NCBI RefSeq assembly: GCF_000156195.1
Contig: NZ_GG688322.1
Coordinates: 233,811 to 297,810 of the forward strand
Length of the DNA stretch: 64,000 nucleotides
Reading direction: 5' to 3'
DNA from: Bacteroides finegoldii DSM 17565
GTDB lineage: Bacteria; Bacteroidota; Bacteroidia; Bacteroidales; Bacteroidaceae
Made by a program: the position numbers and the translations under genes. Positions 37,285 to 45,819 of this stretch are shown one piece after another. The notes beneath the pieces are model-generated. The model saw only the letters and a list, made by a program, of their open reading frames with translations. It searched no databases and was not told the origin of the DNA. Every line of letters starts with the position of its first letter. The first letter of the stretch is position 1.

Positions 37285-37701
37285 TTAATCTTTGTCAAAG
37301 ACTTCTCCTGAAATAGATACGATGTCATCTATCCGTAGGATGTCTCCATTCTCCAGTTTAATAGTTCGCTCATATTCGTTGAAAGATTTTATAATGCCGG
37401 TAACGGTTTCGTATTTTCCGCCACTCTTTTTATTATCTGGAATAAAATAGATGAAGGTATAGCTGTCCCTTTCCGTGATATTTTCAAGTGCTTGGTTAAG
37501 GCATTGCGACAGTTCTTCCATTTCGTCAGAAGAAAGCATAGTTCTTGCGTCTGTCAATCTTGTCGCCTCTGATATGGCATCATCATAGCCGACGAGAGCC
37601 GCAAAGGGAGCGAACTGAGCGGCACGGTTTTCCATCGGCATAGGTCTCCTGTTTTTGGAAACATGGTGAGGCAGGTTTATTATATCTTCATATCTACTCA
37701 T
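37285..37701 (-). CDS. YolD-like protein
   Basis: 138 aa. The opening MSRYEDIINLPHHVSKNRRP, then MPMENRAAQFAPFAALVGYDD, is the YolD-like signature. The C terminus ends with a small beta domain (DILRIDDIVSIS). YolD-like genes are usually paired with a Y-family polymerase gene, as here (8-base overlap with umuC). YolD proteins are thought to modulate that polymerase. It is the last gene of a ten-gene minus-strand series. Confidence 0.85.
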   Translation of the reverse strand: MSRYEDIINLPHHVSKNRRPMPMENRAAQFAPFAALVGYDDAISEATRLTDARTMLSSDEMEELSQCLNQALENITERDSYTFIYFIPDNKKSGGKYETVTGIIKSFNEYERTIKLENGDILRIDDIVSISGEVFDKD

Positions 37702-39172
37702 GGTGTCCTCCTATCTGCTGGTTGCGTTCCTTTTGTGTAGCCCCTTCTGAATAGTTCAGGCCTGTAAGAATAGAGTTCTTACCGAATTTCTTTTTTATTT
37801 GGATTACTGCCTCCTGACGGCGACGCTCCTTAGCCAGTCTTTCTTTCTCAGCTTTCTCTCGTTCCATCTTTTCATAATCAGGAAACAGGTCAAGCTGCAC
37901 AACATTATTTACAGGCTTCACTTCCACTTCACTGACAAGGTGGTTTATTGACAAGGTTAGTCTTCGCACCAATAAATCCGGATTAATGATACGGTCAAAT
38001 AGCTCTCCTATTTTCTCCATGAGAATCTTTCCCGAAGAGGTCGGATGTTCTATATTGGTAGTGCCGTGCGCATGAACCGGAATTTTCCGGCCATAATGGT
38101 CTGTGGTAGTATTGCCTTCATATATGCCGTTGGATAATGATTCTATGTCATAGCCTACGGTGAGGACTATCTGGTCTGTCAACAGTTTCTTATCCACAAG
38201 TTCAAGAGAAACGGAATGTGCCATTTCAAGCACTACGATACGGGCTTTCTCGACTGTATAGGCTGACTGGAGAACCTGCCCACTGCTCATAGAACGTGTA
38301 TCAGGGCGATAGGCTCTTACCAAATCCATTGTCACAGGTTCCCATCCCCATGCGTGGTCAATAAGCAGTTCTGCATTAACTCCGAACAATTTGTACAGGA
38401 AATCTTCATGTTCCAACGAGCAACGGGCTATATCTCCCATAGTTATAATACCATATTGAGTGAGACGATTTGCTATTCCACGGCCTACACGCCAGAAGTC
38501 TGTCAGTGGAGTATGCTCCCAAAGCTGCCGACGATAAGACATCTCATCAAGTTCCGCTATGCGCACTCCATCCTTATCAGGCTGCATCTTTTTAGCTACA
38601 ATATCCATGGCTATCTTACACAGATACATATTTGTTCCAATGCCGGCAGTAGCAGTAATACCCGTTTTAGCCAGCACCTCACGAATCATCTTCATGGCCA
38701 GTTCATGAGCCGTCATCTTATATGTGGAAAGATAGGGTGTTGCATCAATAAACACCTCGTCGATGGAATAGACATGCACATCTTCTGGATCAACATAGCG
38801 CATATACACCTCGTAAATACGTGTACTGTATTTGATGTAGTGAGCCATACGGGGCTTGGCCACAATATAGTCTAAGGCAAGGTCATTGTTTGAATCAAGC
38901 TTACATTTTGAATAGGATTTTCCCTGATGCCCACGTTGTCGGTTTACCTCACGAACCTTCTGTACCACTTCAAACAACCGTGGTCTGCCGCCTAAACCGT
39001 ACTGCTTCAAGGCAGGGGAAACAGCCAGGCAAATCGTCTTCTCCGTCCGTGTCGGGTCAGCAACGACAAGGCAGGTATCAAGCGGGTCCAATCCTCGTTC
39101 CACACATTCCACAGAAGCATAGAATGATTTCAAGTCTATGGCGATATATTGTTTTAGAATCTCTGAATCCAT
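37694..39172 (-). CDS. umuC: Y-family DNA polymerase (UmuC/DinB-like)
   Basis: 492 aa translesion polymerase. The catalytic palm has AIDLKSFYASVECVERG with Asp13, and VYSIDEVFIDATPY near residue 140 with the second Asp and the Glu. The helix-hairpin-helix thumb and little finger regions follow. No umuD-like gene is present; a YolD-like gene is instead. It starts 16 bases after the exonuclease VII-like gene and is therefore likely part of the same transcript. AT-rich codon use separates it from the tra genes. Confidence 0.92.
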   Translation of the reverse strand: MDSEILKQYIAIDLKSFYASVECVERGLDPLDTCLVVADPTRTEKTICLAVSPALKQYGLGGRPRLFEVVQKVREVNRQRGHQGKSYSKCKLDSNNDLALDYIVAKPRMAHYIKYSTRIYEVYMRYVDPEDVHVYSIDEVFIDATPYLSTYKMTAHELAMKMIREVLAKTGITATAGIGTNMYLCKIAMDIVAKKMQPDKDGVRIAELDEMSYRRQLWEHTPLTDFWRVGRGIANRLTQYGIITMGDIARCSLEHEDFLYKLFGVNAELLIDHAWGWEPVTMDLVRAYRPDTRSMSSGQVLQSAYTVEKARIVVLEMAHSVSLELVDKKLLTDQIVLTVGYDIESLSNGIYEGNTTTDHYGRKIPVHAHGTTNIEHPTSSGKILMEKIGELFDRIINPDLLVRRLTLSINHLVSEVEVKPVNNVVQLDLFPDYEKMEREKAEKERLAKERRRQEAVIQIKKKFGKNSILTGLNYSEGATQKERNQQIGGHHE

Positions 39173-39188
39173 ACTAAAAGTATAACCT

Positions 39189-40670
39189 TTATAGAACCAA
39201 CATACATAGTAATATAAGAATTGCAGATATAGCTATCCACATCCATATATTTGTGCCTTTCTTTGATTTAAGCTCGGACATAGAATGTTCGAGTTCTTTT
39301 GCTTGCTCTTTTGCGTGATTAAGCTCTTTCAAAGTTTCTGCATTTTGCATGGTAGCCTTTTCCAAACTTTTTTGTAACAGAGTATTCGCATCTTGCATCT
39401 TAGTCAGATTCTTGCCTAAGTCTTCCTGCTGTTTTTGATGAATTATTTGAAGCTTTTTCTGGCTCTCATTGAGAGTTTTTAGCTGTTCTTGTAGACTCTG
39501 GTTCTGCTTTTGCGCAGCCTCAATTTGTTCTATATGTTTTTTATTTGCTATCTGCTGTTCTTCATCTGCTTTCTTTTGATTCTCTGTCAGGACACGAAGT
39601 TTATCTTGCAGTTCTTTGTTTAGTTTATTAGCGGCTTCTACTTGCTCGTTATGCTTCTTTGTTGCTATTTCTTGTGCCTCAGTTGCTTTCTTTTGATTTT
39701 CAGTAAGCACACGCAATTTCTCCTGCAATTCTTTGTTCTGTTTATGCCCGGCATCAATCTGTTCTTTGAATTGTTTTTTTATCTGTTCTGTTAAAATTGC
39801 CCTTGAATGCGTTTTCTTTTCATTGGCACTTTCTACCATTTCTGAAAAATATTGTCCTAAGCCATTTGGTGTAGGAGCACATTTATCTACCAGTTGTTTG
39901 ATAAACAACTTTTCCTCCACATGGCCAATAGCTCCGATTATAGGTGTCTTTAGTTCTATAATTGCAGCCAATACTTTAAGGTCATCCAATTTCTCGATTC
40001 CTCCACCACCGCCTCTTACAATAGCAATTATATCATATTGTAATTTATCAACCTTTTTAAGCTGTGTCACTAACTCTGCTGAATTAGAGAAACTAACCCT
40101 GTATTCTTCAAAATCAATAGCAGTACGTGCAGCATTAATACCTGCCTCAAAATCACCCATAGTAATTGAAGTTTCAGCGAAAATTAGTGCTATCTTAGGA
40201 CGTCGGTCTGATAATAGCAAATTTTCAATGATAGTATCGACATTCTTAAATCCTATTGATGACTTCTTCTGCCTTAATTCAGACTGTTTTATTTCATCCT
40301 CACTTATGGCTTGCTCTTTTACAATTTCAATGCGACTAACATTTAGTACAATTTGAATGAATCCTTTTGATGAGATATTTCGATTTAGTACGCCGCCTAC
40401 ACTTACGAGATTTCCGTTTTTCAAGTTCTCTCTCTGTTGTTGGGTTAGCCGTAGTGTGAGTTCTTCTTGACTATCTTCATCTCTTAAAGAGTCATAGCAA
40501 TATGCCCAATTCCCTTGTTTTTGATTTGCCAGATAGATACCACGCAGATATACAATCTGAGCATTAACAGATTGTCTTGCTAAAACGGAATTGAATATAC
40601 CAATAATTTCCGATGGCTTATAAATGTTCTGTGAAACAGAAGAGGACTCTTGTTTTATGATTTCATTCAT
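39189..40670 (-). CDS. Exonuclease VII large subunit (XseA)-like protein with coiled coil and C-terminal membrane anchor
   Basis: 493 aa. Residues 20-118 resemble an OB-fold (VYLRGIYLANQKQGNWAYCY, then SVGGVLNR). Residues 155-280 show the XseA catalytic landmarks: IAIVRGGGGGIEKLDDLKV, TPIIGAIGHVEEKLFI and APTPNGLGQYFSEM. Residues 285-470 form a long coiled coil with three 39-residue repeats (each starting N-x-x-LQ, at about 312, 351 and 390). Residues 474-493 (TNIWMWIAISAILILLCMLV) are one transmembrane helix at the extreme C terminus. Chromosomal XseA is soluble and partners XseB; neither a membrane anchor nor an xseB gene is expected. It overlaps the protease gene by 4 bases. Confidence 0.85.
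   Translation of the reverse strand: MNEIIKQESSSVSQNIYKPSEIIGIFNSVLARQSVNAQIVYLRGIYLANQKQGNWAYCYDSLRDEDSQEELTLRLTQQQRENLKNGNLVSVGGVLNRNISSKGFIQIVLNVSRIEIVKEQAISEDEIKQSELRQKKSSIGFKNVDTIIENLLLSDRRPKIALIFAETSITMGDFEAGINAARTAIDFEEYRVSFSNSAELVTQLKKVDKLQYDIIAIVRGGGGGIEKLDDLKVLAAIIELKTPIIGAIGHVEEKLFIKQLVDKCAPTPNGLGQYFSEMVESANEKKTHSRAILTEQIKKQFKEQIDAGHKQNKELQEKLRVLTENQKKATEAQEIATKKHNEQVEAANKLNKELQDKLRVLTENQKKADEEQQIANKKHIEQIEAAQKQNQSLQEQLKTLNESQKKLQIIHQKQQEDLGKNLTKMQDANTLLQKSLEKATMQNAETLKELNHAKEQAKELEHSMSELKSKKGTNIWMWIAISAILILLCMLVL
39389..39740 (-). repeat. Three 117-bp (39-codon) repeats in the coiled coil of the XseA-like gene
   Basis: Internal tandem repeats in frame, encoding ELQEKLRVLTENQKK, ELQDKLRVLTENQKK and a diverged SLQEQLKTLNESQKK. 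Such repeats may vary in number between strains and change coiled-coil length. Confidence 0.75.
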
Positions 40671-41221
40671 ATTATTCTACGTATGGCTTTGGATGATAAA
40701 AACAGACAGAAATTAATAGGTAGCATATTGTTACATGGTTCGTTATTCCCATTATTATTCCCCTTTGTTAGAATACCAACAACTTCGTTACCTATAATGG
40801 CTGGACCTCCACTACAACCTGCTTTAAGATGTGTGTTTGTTAATGCCCCAAAATAATTTTCTTGCTTATAACACTCTACAAAAGCATCACACTCAATTAA
40901 ATCAAACCCAGACGTACTTGTTTTGAAACTTATACTCTTTAATTTCATTCCACTTTCAATAACGCCATTGTACAGTTTAAGTTCGCTTTTCACTTCTGGC
41001 ATGGAGAATACTGCAAGGTCATATTTGGAGGCATCCTGTTCATTTACTTCATAAAACGAGGGCTGCGTAAGATAACGTTTCCTTTTTGATAAAAAAATAA
41101 AGGGATTTTCAGAATCCCTTATTACGTGCCCAGGAGTAATGAAATACCCATCAATTAGAAAACCACAACCATCTACGTAGTTGGTGTTTTGAATTGGTAA
41201 TATGTATTGTAGTAAACTCAT
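40667..41221 (-). CDS. Trypsin-like serine protease
   Basis: 184 aa with the complete catalytic triad of the chymotrypsin/HtrA fold: His32 in FITPGHVI, Asp68 in KYDLAVF and Ser137 in AGCSGGPA. There is no signal peptide or PDZ domain, so it is probably cytosolic. Overlaps of 4 bases on both sides tie it to the UDG-like gene and the XseA-like gene. Trypsin-like proteases in defence operons act as death effectors or activators; which, if either, applies here is unknown. Confidence 0.85.
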   Translation of the reverse strand: MSLLQYILPIQNTNYVDGCGFLIDGYFITPGHVIRDSENPFIFLSKRKRYLTQPSFYEVNEQDASKYDLAVFSMPEVKSELKLYNGVIESGMKLKSISFKTSTSGFDLIECDAFVECYKQENYFGALTNTHLKAGCSGGPAIIGNEVVGILTKGNNNGNNEPCNNMLPINFCLFLSSKAIRRII

Positions 41222-41940
41222 TTCAAATCATTAATTATATCTATTATCGCTTTTGAATGTAAGTTTTCGTTTTTCCCCTGTGGGTGTTCGGAACAAATCA
41301 TAATTGTATTCTTAATTAAGTAAGCTGTAGATTTGTATTCTCCCCATGATTTACATTCAATGGCTTGATCGTAATTCTCATGATTTAGATATGATAGAAA
41401 ATCCTGAACCCAGTTTTCACCTGTTAGGAATACAATTATCCTGGGGGAAAGTTGTTCAATCTCTATTTCCAATATTTTTAGACAAGTTTCTAATTGTGCG
41501 TAATACAGTTCGTTGTTTGGATTACCTCCATTGAATGGGGCGACCTTGCAGACATTACTCCATGCTATATAGCTTGACCAATCTTCTGGGTAATAATATT
41601 CAGAGACTCTTTTTATAACCCTCCAAAATGCAGACCGACGTGAATTGTAACCATTATTATTTCCCTCAGAGTTTTCTACCCACTGCATCTGGTCATCTCT
41701 ATTAAAGATCCTATCAGCAGTATTCCCAAATAATACATCAATATCTTCTTCGTCAGTAATCCATCCATTTGTAGCTCTTCCTACAAACAGAATGCCGGCA
41801 TGTTCACTCTCTGGAAAGTTACGTCCCCATTGCATACAGAAAAAAGCCTTGGAATATGAAAAACCTTTTACAGATTGTATAAGGCTCTCATATAAAGGAT
41901 ATAATCTCCTTCTTAATGTTTTTGCAAATTCTGCATTCAT
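41218..41940 (-). CDS. Uracil-DNA glycosylase superfamily-like protein
   Basis: 240 aa. The order of motifs follows the UDG superfamily: ILFVGRATNGW (residues 50-60) at the place of the catalytic GxxPG-like loop, WSNVCKVAPFN (127-137) in place of the base-pocket strand, CLKILEIEIEQLSPRIIVFL (153-172) as the typical helix and strand, and SEHPQG (217-222) in place of the HPS loop. The key residues of motif one differ from classical UDGs (no clear Asp or Asn), so activity and target base are uncertain. It overlaps both neighbours by 4 bases. Confidence 0.65.
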   Translation of the reverse strand: MNAEFAKTLRRRLYPLYESLIQSVKGFSYSKAFFCMQWGRNFPESEHAGILFVGRATNGWITDEEDIDVLFGNTADRIFNRDDQMQWVENSEGNNNGYNSRRSAFWRVIKRVSEYYYPEDWSSYIAWSNVCKVAPFNGGNPNNELYYAQLETCLKILEIEIEQLSPRIIVFLTGENWVQDFLSYLNHENYDQAIECKSWGEYKSTAYLIKNTIMICSEHPQGKNENLHSKAIIDIINDLK

Positions 41941-44510
41941 ATGTTATCTATAGGTTGTGAGAATTCTCTTTCATGTCTTGTTTTTCCAATGGATAAACCT
42001 GCTATTACTTTTGCACCTGATCCTTCCAAAAGTCTCTTGAAATTTTCCATTGATCTTCCAGATGTAATTACATCGTCAAATAGTATAACATATTTATCCT
42101 TAAAATAATCCGAGTTTATACTAAATTGGGCTTGGGCAACTCCTCCCAAATGTTTAGCCTCACCTTCATTCAAAATGTAAACATAATCATAGCCATTTTT
42201 CATGCCGGTCAAAGAACAAAGATTTTCAGAAAAATCTTTGTATCTTCTTTCCGTTACAATTTTCTTGGATGACGGAATGCAAACAAGTGTTAGTTTAGAA
42301 GCTCTGCTTCCAAAAAACTTATTTATTACTCGCCTTAATAAAGGAAGAATTTCATTCATAGATCTTTTATGCCTGCTCTGGATTTCTAACTCAGATTGTG
42401 GCCTATTGGGATTTGCCTTAAAATCCCAGATTAAATTTCTTATATCCCATTCCCTTTCAGATGCGTCCCAGTCGCAAGTCGTAGGATAATAGTAATAGAG
42501 TGAAAAGCAATGAAGAGTAGAACGATTGGGTTGTGGCCACGAAGATACATAAGACTTTAAATTACTGATGTCCTGTTGCCGTTTGTATTCTTCCAAACGT
42601 ATTCTTTCTTCTTCTAATTTTCTAAGTCTTTCAGCTTCTTCCGCTTTTCTTTTTTCCTCTTCAATGCGTTTCTTTTCTTCTTCCTCCCGCTTAATTCTTT
42701 CAGCTTCTTGTTTGGCTTTTTCTTTTATTTTCCTCTTTGTGGCATTTACAATTTCCTCTTTTTCAAAGCCTTTTAATAGAGAAATGTACACTATATCCGT
42801 ATAACAGTCATAGCGACCTTTCTTTAAGCAATCTTTACGGCAGTTTCTTTTGAGGTTGATTAATGTCTGACAGTTTTCTTTCATTCGACTGACAGTAGAA
42901 ATCAAATCAATAACGACATAACGAACTTGATCCTCAACAGAAATGGGCGATGGATTGATAAATCCATACGGAATACCTCTTATGTTGAGTTGTTCCATTA
43001 AATATTTAAAATGATAGTTTGCTACATCCTTTGTCAAAAGTTCGTCAATGGCAAATACTATTTTTATATTCTCATCTTTTTTATAAATCTCACTTAGTTT
43101 TCCTATAAAACCTAATAAATCATCATATACTCTTTGGATGAAATAACGCTGCTTTCTATAAAATTGAGGCAAATTTTCCTTATTGCTTTTGTAGGTAGGA
43201 AAATAACTTAAATCTACGCCATCAACCTCGCTATATCCCGAATTGAATAAATTCCATACCTTGTATGGTCCGCTTCCTTTTTCACCGTTTACTTTTAAAA
43301 TTTCAAATGGTATCTCATAAATGTAGCACCCGTAATCTGAAAGTATTTTAGGCATAAGTTTTCTACATTCTGCAGCATATTCCTCTTGTGAATGTATCCA
43401 TTTTTCATAGAAGGAGGCTTCATCGGCAGATTTTTCAAAAAGACAAATTTCGTCTTCACGCTCTACGATCTCATATATTGATAAATCAGCACTATTTTTT
43501 CCATCATCATATGTATAATATCTTTCAAGGGCTGGTAGTCCTTTGGGGTATTTCTTTTTTAGTTGATTATACTTTCTTTGTGCAACATCTAGTTTTTGTA
43601 TTTCATCTATCTTATGAATAATTATTTCTTTGTCATTTCCATATGTGTTTTGACATTTGTATGCGGAAAGGCCAAACGGATATTGTTTTGCGATTTTAGC
43701 ATACTCTTCATCTATGCATTTCAACGCATAAGCATCTAACTCGCTTAAATGGAGGCACAAATATTCTATATCACTTTGACTACGATGTGAAAATACCAAG
43801 AAACTTTCATGATATTTTTTTCGCCTTTCATTGGCTAAAACTTCATCTTCATATTGAATCCGTAAATCTTCCTTTCTTAGCTCAGCTTTAATACGATCTT
43901 CATCCATACGCAACTCGTTAATATGCAAATAAATTTTCTCGTATTCTTCTTTGTCTAGATTGTCTATTGAACGAGGTGCGGTTCTATTTATATGTTCTTG
44001 AGGAATGCACTTTTTTTGAAATTCTCTAAATCGAATTAAATCACTGGAATGAAAGGATTCCCATGCTATTTTCATTGGATTTATAAGAGGGTCGGATTTC
44101 TCTCCTTTTTTCAATCTTGCTTCATTCTCAAGGCGAATAGCATATTTGCTTTTCCTGTTACCAGGCAATGTTACAGAAACTCCGGGTATATCATTAAGCG
44201 AAAGTTTTTTTACTAACTCATAAAATGCGTGTGGATATAGAGAAGCGGCTTGGATAACATCTTGCCTACGCTTGTCATACGCCTTTTCTTCAGCAATTAT
44301 TTTCTCAAAATCCAAAATTTCTTTTTTATGATTTACAACATACAATTTGTCATTATATGTTGGGCGGAGGTCAAAACAGCTAGAAAGAGTGCCTACAATC
44401 TGTTTGCCCCGCCATCTGCGAAATGCTTCAGAGTGGTTATTTACCAAATCATTGTATGTAGAAATAACCTCAGGATTAAGGAAGCCCAGGATACTATCAA
44501 ATACACCCAT
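41937..44510 (-). CDS. Large coiled-coil protein with C-terminal phosphoribosyltransferase domain
   Basis: 857 aa. The first 580 residues contain no motif I recognise. Residues about 585-647 form a highly charged Glu/Lys/Arg coiled coil. The C-terminal domain holds the PRPP-binding motif VILFDDVITSGRSM at 808-821, typical of type I phosphoribosyltransferases. The start has GFLNPEVISTYNDLVNN. Four bases overlap the UDG-like gene, and the HAD gene stops 5 bases upstream. The central region may bind a substrate or partner; the PRTase part suggests nucleotide or base chemistry. Confidence 0.8.
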   Translation of the reverse strand: MGVFDSILGFLNPEVISTYNDLVNNHSEAFRRWRGKQIVGTLSSCFDLRPTYNDKLYVVNHKKEILDFEKIIAEEKAYDKRRQDVIQAASLYPHAFYELVKKLSLNDIPGVSVTLPGNRKSKYAIRLENEARLKKGEKSDPLINPMKIAWESFHSSDLIRFREFQKKCIPQEHINRTAPRSIDNLDKEEYEKIYLHINELRMDEDRIKAELRKEDLRIQYEDEVLANERRKKYHESFLVFSHRSQSDIEYLCLHLSELDAYALKCIDEEYAKIAKQYPFGLSAYKCQNTYGNDKEIIIHKIDEIQKLDVAQRKYNQLKKKYPKGLPALERYYTYDDGKNSADLSIYEIVEREDEICLFEKSADEASFYEKWIHSQEEYAAECRKLMPKILSDYGCYIYEIPFEILKVNGEKGSGPYKVWNLFNSGYSEVDGVDLSYFPTYKSNKENLPQFYRKQRYFIQRVYDDLLGFIGKLSEIYKKDENIKIVFAIDELLTKDVANYHFKYLMEQLNIRGIPYGFINPSPISVEDQVRYVVIDLISTVSRMKENCQTLINLKRNCRKDCLKKGRYDCYTDIVYISLLKGFEKEEIVNATKRKIKEKAKQEAERIKREEEEKKRIEEEKRKAEEAERLRKLEEERIRLEEYKRQQDISNLKSYVSSWPQPNRSTLHCFSLYYYYPTTCDWDASEREWDIRNLIWDFKANPNRPQSELEIQSRHKRSMNEILPLLRRVINKFFGSRASKLTLVCIPSSKKIVTERRYKDFSENLCSLTGMKNGYDYVYILNEGEAKHLGGVAQAQFSINSDYFKDKYVILFDDVITSGRSMENFKRLLEGSGAKVIAGLSIGKTRHEREFSQPIDNI

Positions 44511-44515
44511 ATTGA

Positions 44516-45019
44516 TTATCTTATCAAGGTTAATATCTCATCAGGTCTAACAATTGCATGAGAATAGCCTGATTGTAGCAACTCGCTCTTTTCTTTCGTT
44601 CCCCAAAAACAAGCCACACTTTCAATGCCTGCAGCATTCGATGCCTGAATATCAATGACTCTGTCACCAAAAGAGATAGCTTTTGAAGCAGGGATTTGCA
44701 TAAATTCAAGGGCTTTTAGCATCGGAGCAGGATGCGGCTTTATTGGCTTTGCATCATGATAACTCACGATGTATTGGGCTGGAATATTATAAAAAGCTAT
44801 TAGTCGCTCTATATAAGGACGTGGGGATGTACTGACAATGGCTGTTTTAATGTTATGCTTACGGATAACTTCTAAAACATCAGCCATGCCTGCATACATT
44901 GATGTTTGGGGAATCAAGTTATATACCTGACTCCATTCCCTTTTATGTCGTAGTTCTTCTAAACATGTGGTATCAACCAATGTCAAGTCCATATCGAAAA
45001 TTATACTTCTCATAATCAT
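44516..45019 (-). CDS. HAD-family phosphatase
   Basis: 167 aa with all HAD motifs: FDMDLTLVDT with Asp9/Asp11, VSTSPR (motif II), KPHP (motif III Lys) and SFGDRVIDI (motif IV). A small helical cap resembles phosphoglycolate phosphatase-type enzymes that act on small phosphorylated molecules. It lies between the two PRTase genes, suggesting it handles a nucleotide-like product. Starts at Met1 or Met3. Confidence 0.88.
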   Translation of the reverse strand: MIMRSIIFDMDLTLVDTTCLEELRHKREWSQVYNLIPQTSMYAGMADVLEVIRKHNIKTAIVSTSPRPYIERLIAFYNIPAQYIVSYHDAKPIKPHPAPMLKALEFMQIPASKAISFGDRVIDIQASNAAGIESVACFWGTKEKSELLQSGYSHAIVRPDEILTLIR

Positions 45020-45076
45020 TAAGTCATTGTTACTAATTTGGCTGGTTGTTTTTACCTGCCGACAATGGATTTTATT

Positions 45077-45763
45077 CTAATCAATATTCCAGTACGCATC
45101 TGGATCGCCATCAAATACATCATCTATATCTTGATCACTCCAACCTTCAACGTCTTGCGCATATGAGCCGTTATACCTTTCATATGTTTCTTCCTCATAA
45201 GGGTCATAGTCTGGCTCCTCATTATACGGTTCTTCATAGCATGAGCTGTAATCAGGATTGATCGTGTGTGCCAAAAAGAGACCTGTCACATTTTTTGCAC
45301 CAAGTGATTTCAATTTATCTGCTGTTAAATTGAATGTTGTGCCTCTTGTGATAACATCATCTATTAAAAGAATATTCTTGTTCACGATTCCAGTTCCGTC
45401 AAATCCAAATGATTCAATTGGATTGCCGGTTTTTCCTGTAAGATAACCTGCATCTTTGTCATATTTATTAAATATGGCTTTTTGCTCAACAGAATATCCT
45501 TCTTTTCGGATAGCATCTGCTAACTTAGAAAATCTTATGGATGTCTTATGCTCTGTAGAACCAGGAATAAAGCAAACTACCCATTCGCTCTTTGAGTTGC
45601 CGGTAATCTCTTTTATTTTATCGAGAAAACTTTTCTTAATACTTTCTGAAAGTTCTCCATTTTTGAAAGCATAGACTATTTCTCTATCCTGCTCCTGTTG
45701 AATGTCAGCACTATATCTCTTTGGAAGATATTCTTTAAGATAATAATAATTGTACATATCCAA
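45077..45763 (-). CDS. Phosphoribosyltransferase (type I), ComF-like
   Basis: 228 aa. The PRPP-binding motif NILLIDDVITRGTTF is at residues 130-144. The C-terminal 60 residues are unusually acidic (EEPYNEEPDYDPYEEETYER), like a regulatory or DNA-mimic tail. Gaps of 56 and 57 bases to its neighbours are the longest within the series. ComF proteins, which share this fold, work with DprA in natural transformation; a link is suggestive because a DprA-like gene precedes it. Confidence 0.85.
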   Translation of the reverse strand: MDMYNYYYLKEYLPKRYSADIQQEQDREIVYAFKNGELSESIKKSFLDKIKEITGNSKSEWVVCFIPGSTEHKTSIRFSKLADAIRKEGYSVEQKAIFNKYDKDAGYLTGKTGNPIESFGFDGTGIVNKNILLIDDVITRGTTFNLTADKLKSLGAKNVTGLFLAHTINPDYSSCYEEPYNEEPDYDPYEEETYERYNGSYAQDVEGWSDQDIDDVFDGDPDAYWNID

Positions 45764-45819
45764 CTGTTTAATGATTCGTCTTTCTCGTGATAAAACAATA
45801 AACTCAATAATGACCTTTA

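Noticed and set aside
39389..39740. Tandem repeats suspected as CRISPR
   Set aside because: They are 117-bp in-frame protein repeats with no spacers of constant length; they encode a coiled coil.
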